This document shows, in pieces, positions 22,530-22,805 of a DNA stretch of 22,805 nucleotides. The translations under genes and the position numbers were made by a program. The notes below the pieces were generated by a model. The model saw nothing but the letters and a program-made list of their open reading frames with translations. It did no database searches and was not told the DNA's origin. The stretch covers positions 1 to 22,805 of the forward strand of contig QHYP01000203.1 in the NCBI GenBank assembly GCA_003224195.1, given 5' to 3'. Every line of letters begins with the position of its first letter. The first letter of the stretch is position 1. This DNA is from Acidobacteriota bacterium. Lineage in GTDB: Bacteria > Acidobacteriota > Terriglobia > Acidiferrales > UBA7541.

Positions 22530-22805
22530 ATGATTCCGCCGCTCGGCCAGGGAGTGCGCGAGAAAAAGCAGGCGGCGCTGCTGAGCGTCGGCTCAGCTAT
22601 CGTCCTGCTCTCGCTGAAGATTTTTCTGACCATCCGGACGGGCAGCTTGGGCGTGCTGTCCGAGGCGTTGCATTCAGGGCTCGACTTGATCGCGGCCATC
22701 ATCACTTACCTCTCCGTGCGCCTCTCGGACGAGCCCGCGGATGAGAAACACCCATACGGCCACGGCAAGTATGAAAATTTCTCGGCCTTCGTCGAAACCG
22801 GGCTT
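22530..22805 (+). CDS. Cation diffusion facilitator (CDF) metal transporter, partial
   Basis: The first 92 codons of a gene that runs off the right edge. The N-terminus MIPPLGQGVREKKQAALLSV leads to transmembrane helix one (about 16-35). LGVLSEALHSGLDLIAAI (40-57) is the CDF helix-two motif, with His48 and Asp52 candidate metal ligands. HPYGHGKYENF (74-84) is the conserved loop before helix three. CDF proteins export divalent cations such as zinc, iron, cobalt or manganese from the cytoplasm using the proton gradient; the ion cannot be read from this fragment. No strong ribosome site is seen. A TGG-TAGTCT at 22510-22518, ending 11 bases before the ATG, might be a poor extended -10. Confidence 0.85.
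   Translation, partial: MIPPLGQGVREKKQAALLSVGSAIVLLSLKIFLTIRTGSLGVLSEALHSGLDLIAAIITYLSVRLSDEPADEKHPYGHGKYENFSAFVETGL

Noticed and set aside
1..22805. CRISPR array, tRNA, rRNA, transposon or prophage signals
   Set aside because: No regularly spaced identical repeats, tRNA-like cloverleaf with a CCA-adjacent acceptor, rRNA signature, transposase, integrase or phage structural motif was recognised on reading both strands.

Overview
The window looks like chromosomal DNA of a GC-rich Gram-negative bacterium, most likely an acidobacterium (Acidobacteriota). This is inferred from the gene content: menaquinone made by the futalosine route (mqnA-mqnC), a CT398-type zinc-ribbon coiled-coil gene overlapping an RNase H gene, an exported TldD/TldE-like pair, a FecR-domain protein, a large M1-type peptidase without GAMEN, and small acidobacterial-type zinc-finger and charged secreted proteins. 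I saw no rRNA, tRNA, CRISPR array, transposase, integrase or phage gene. It reads as an ordinary chromosome, with several unusual protein architectures.

Layout. Positions 1-631 have no convincing gene. They hold a perfect consensus sigma-70 promoter (146-173) and a degenerate three-copy repeat (361-580), and lead into a secreted glycoside-hydrolase-like lipoprotein (632-2497, GTG start). Its 3' end overlaps by 11 bp the end of a convergent 1032-residue fusion (2487-5585, minus) joining an APH-type small-molecule kinase, an M23/LytM peptidase domain and a class-III PLP enzyme of the ethanolamine-phosphate/phosphohydroxylysine lyase type. A small secreted charged protein with a clear terminator follows (5824-6345). 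Next is a minus-strand pair encoding a DsbD-N/ScsB-like protein and a one-cysteine thioredoxin-fold protein (7932-6416); a perfect 8-bp palindrome lies upstream of it. The plus-strand mqnA-mqnC pair (8210-10229) faces a minus-strand pair in which a zinc-ribbon coiled-coil protein overlaps an RNase H domain protein that carries a C-terminal DUF104-like tail (11674-10263).

Positions 11801-13388 are a tightly overlapped three-gene operon: ECF sigma factor, membrane-anchored anti-sigma factor with an HxxxCxxC motif, and a membrane protein with eight zinc-ribbon cysteines. A small tautomerase follows (13524-13721). Two minus-strand membrane proteins (14631-13771) then precede a divergent FecR-domain protein (14853-15662). 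A 64-residue zinc-finger protein (16122-15928, minus) appears to end at a strong hairpin.

Positions 16279-19871 encode two overlapping signal-peptide-bearing TldD/PmbA-family proteins. The first keeps the HExxxH and the distal Cys of the metal site. The second has lost all of these, so the pair looks like an exported version of the normally cytosolic TldD-TldE heterodimer. A convergent M1-like metallopeptidase (22361-19902) sits next to it, so about 6 kb is devoted to extracytoplasmic proteolysis. The window ends inside a cation diffusion facilitator transporter (22530 onward).

Most worth following up: the kinase-M23-PLP-lyase fusion, the RNase H-DUF104 fusion, the exported TldD/E pair, the palindrome upstream of the DsbD-like operon, and the promoter-plus-repeat leader at the left edge.
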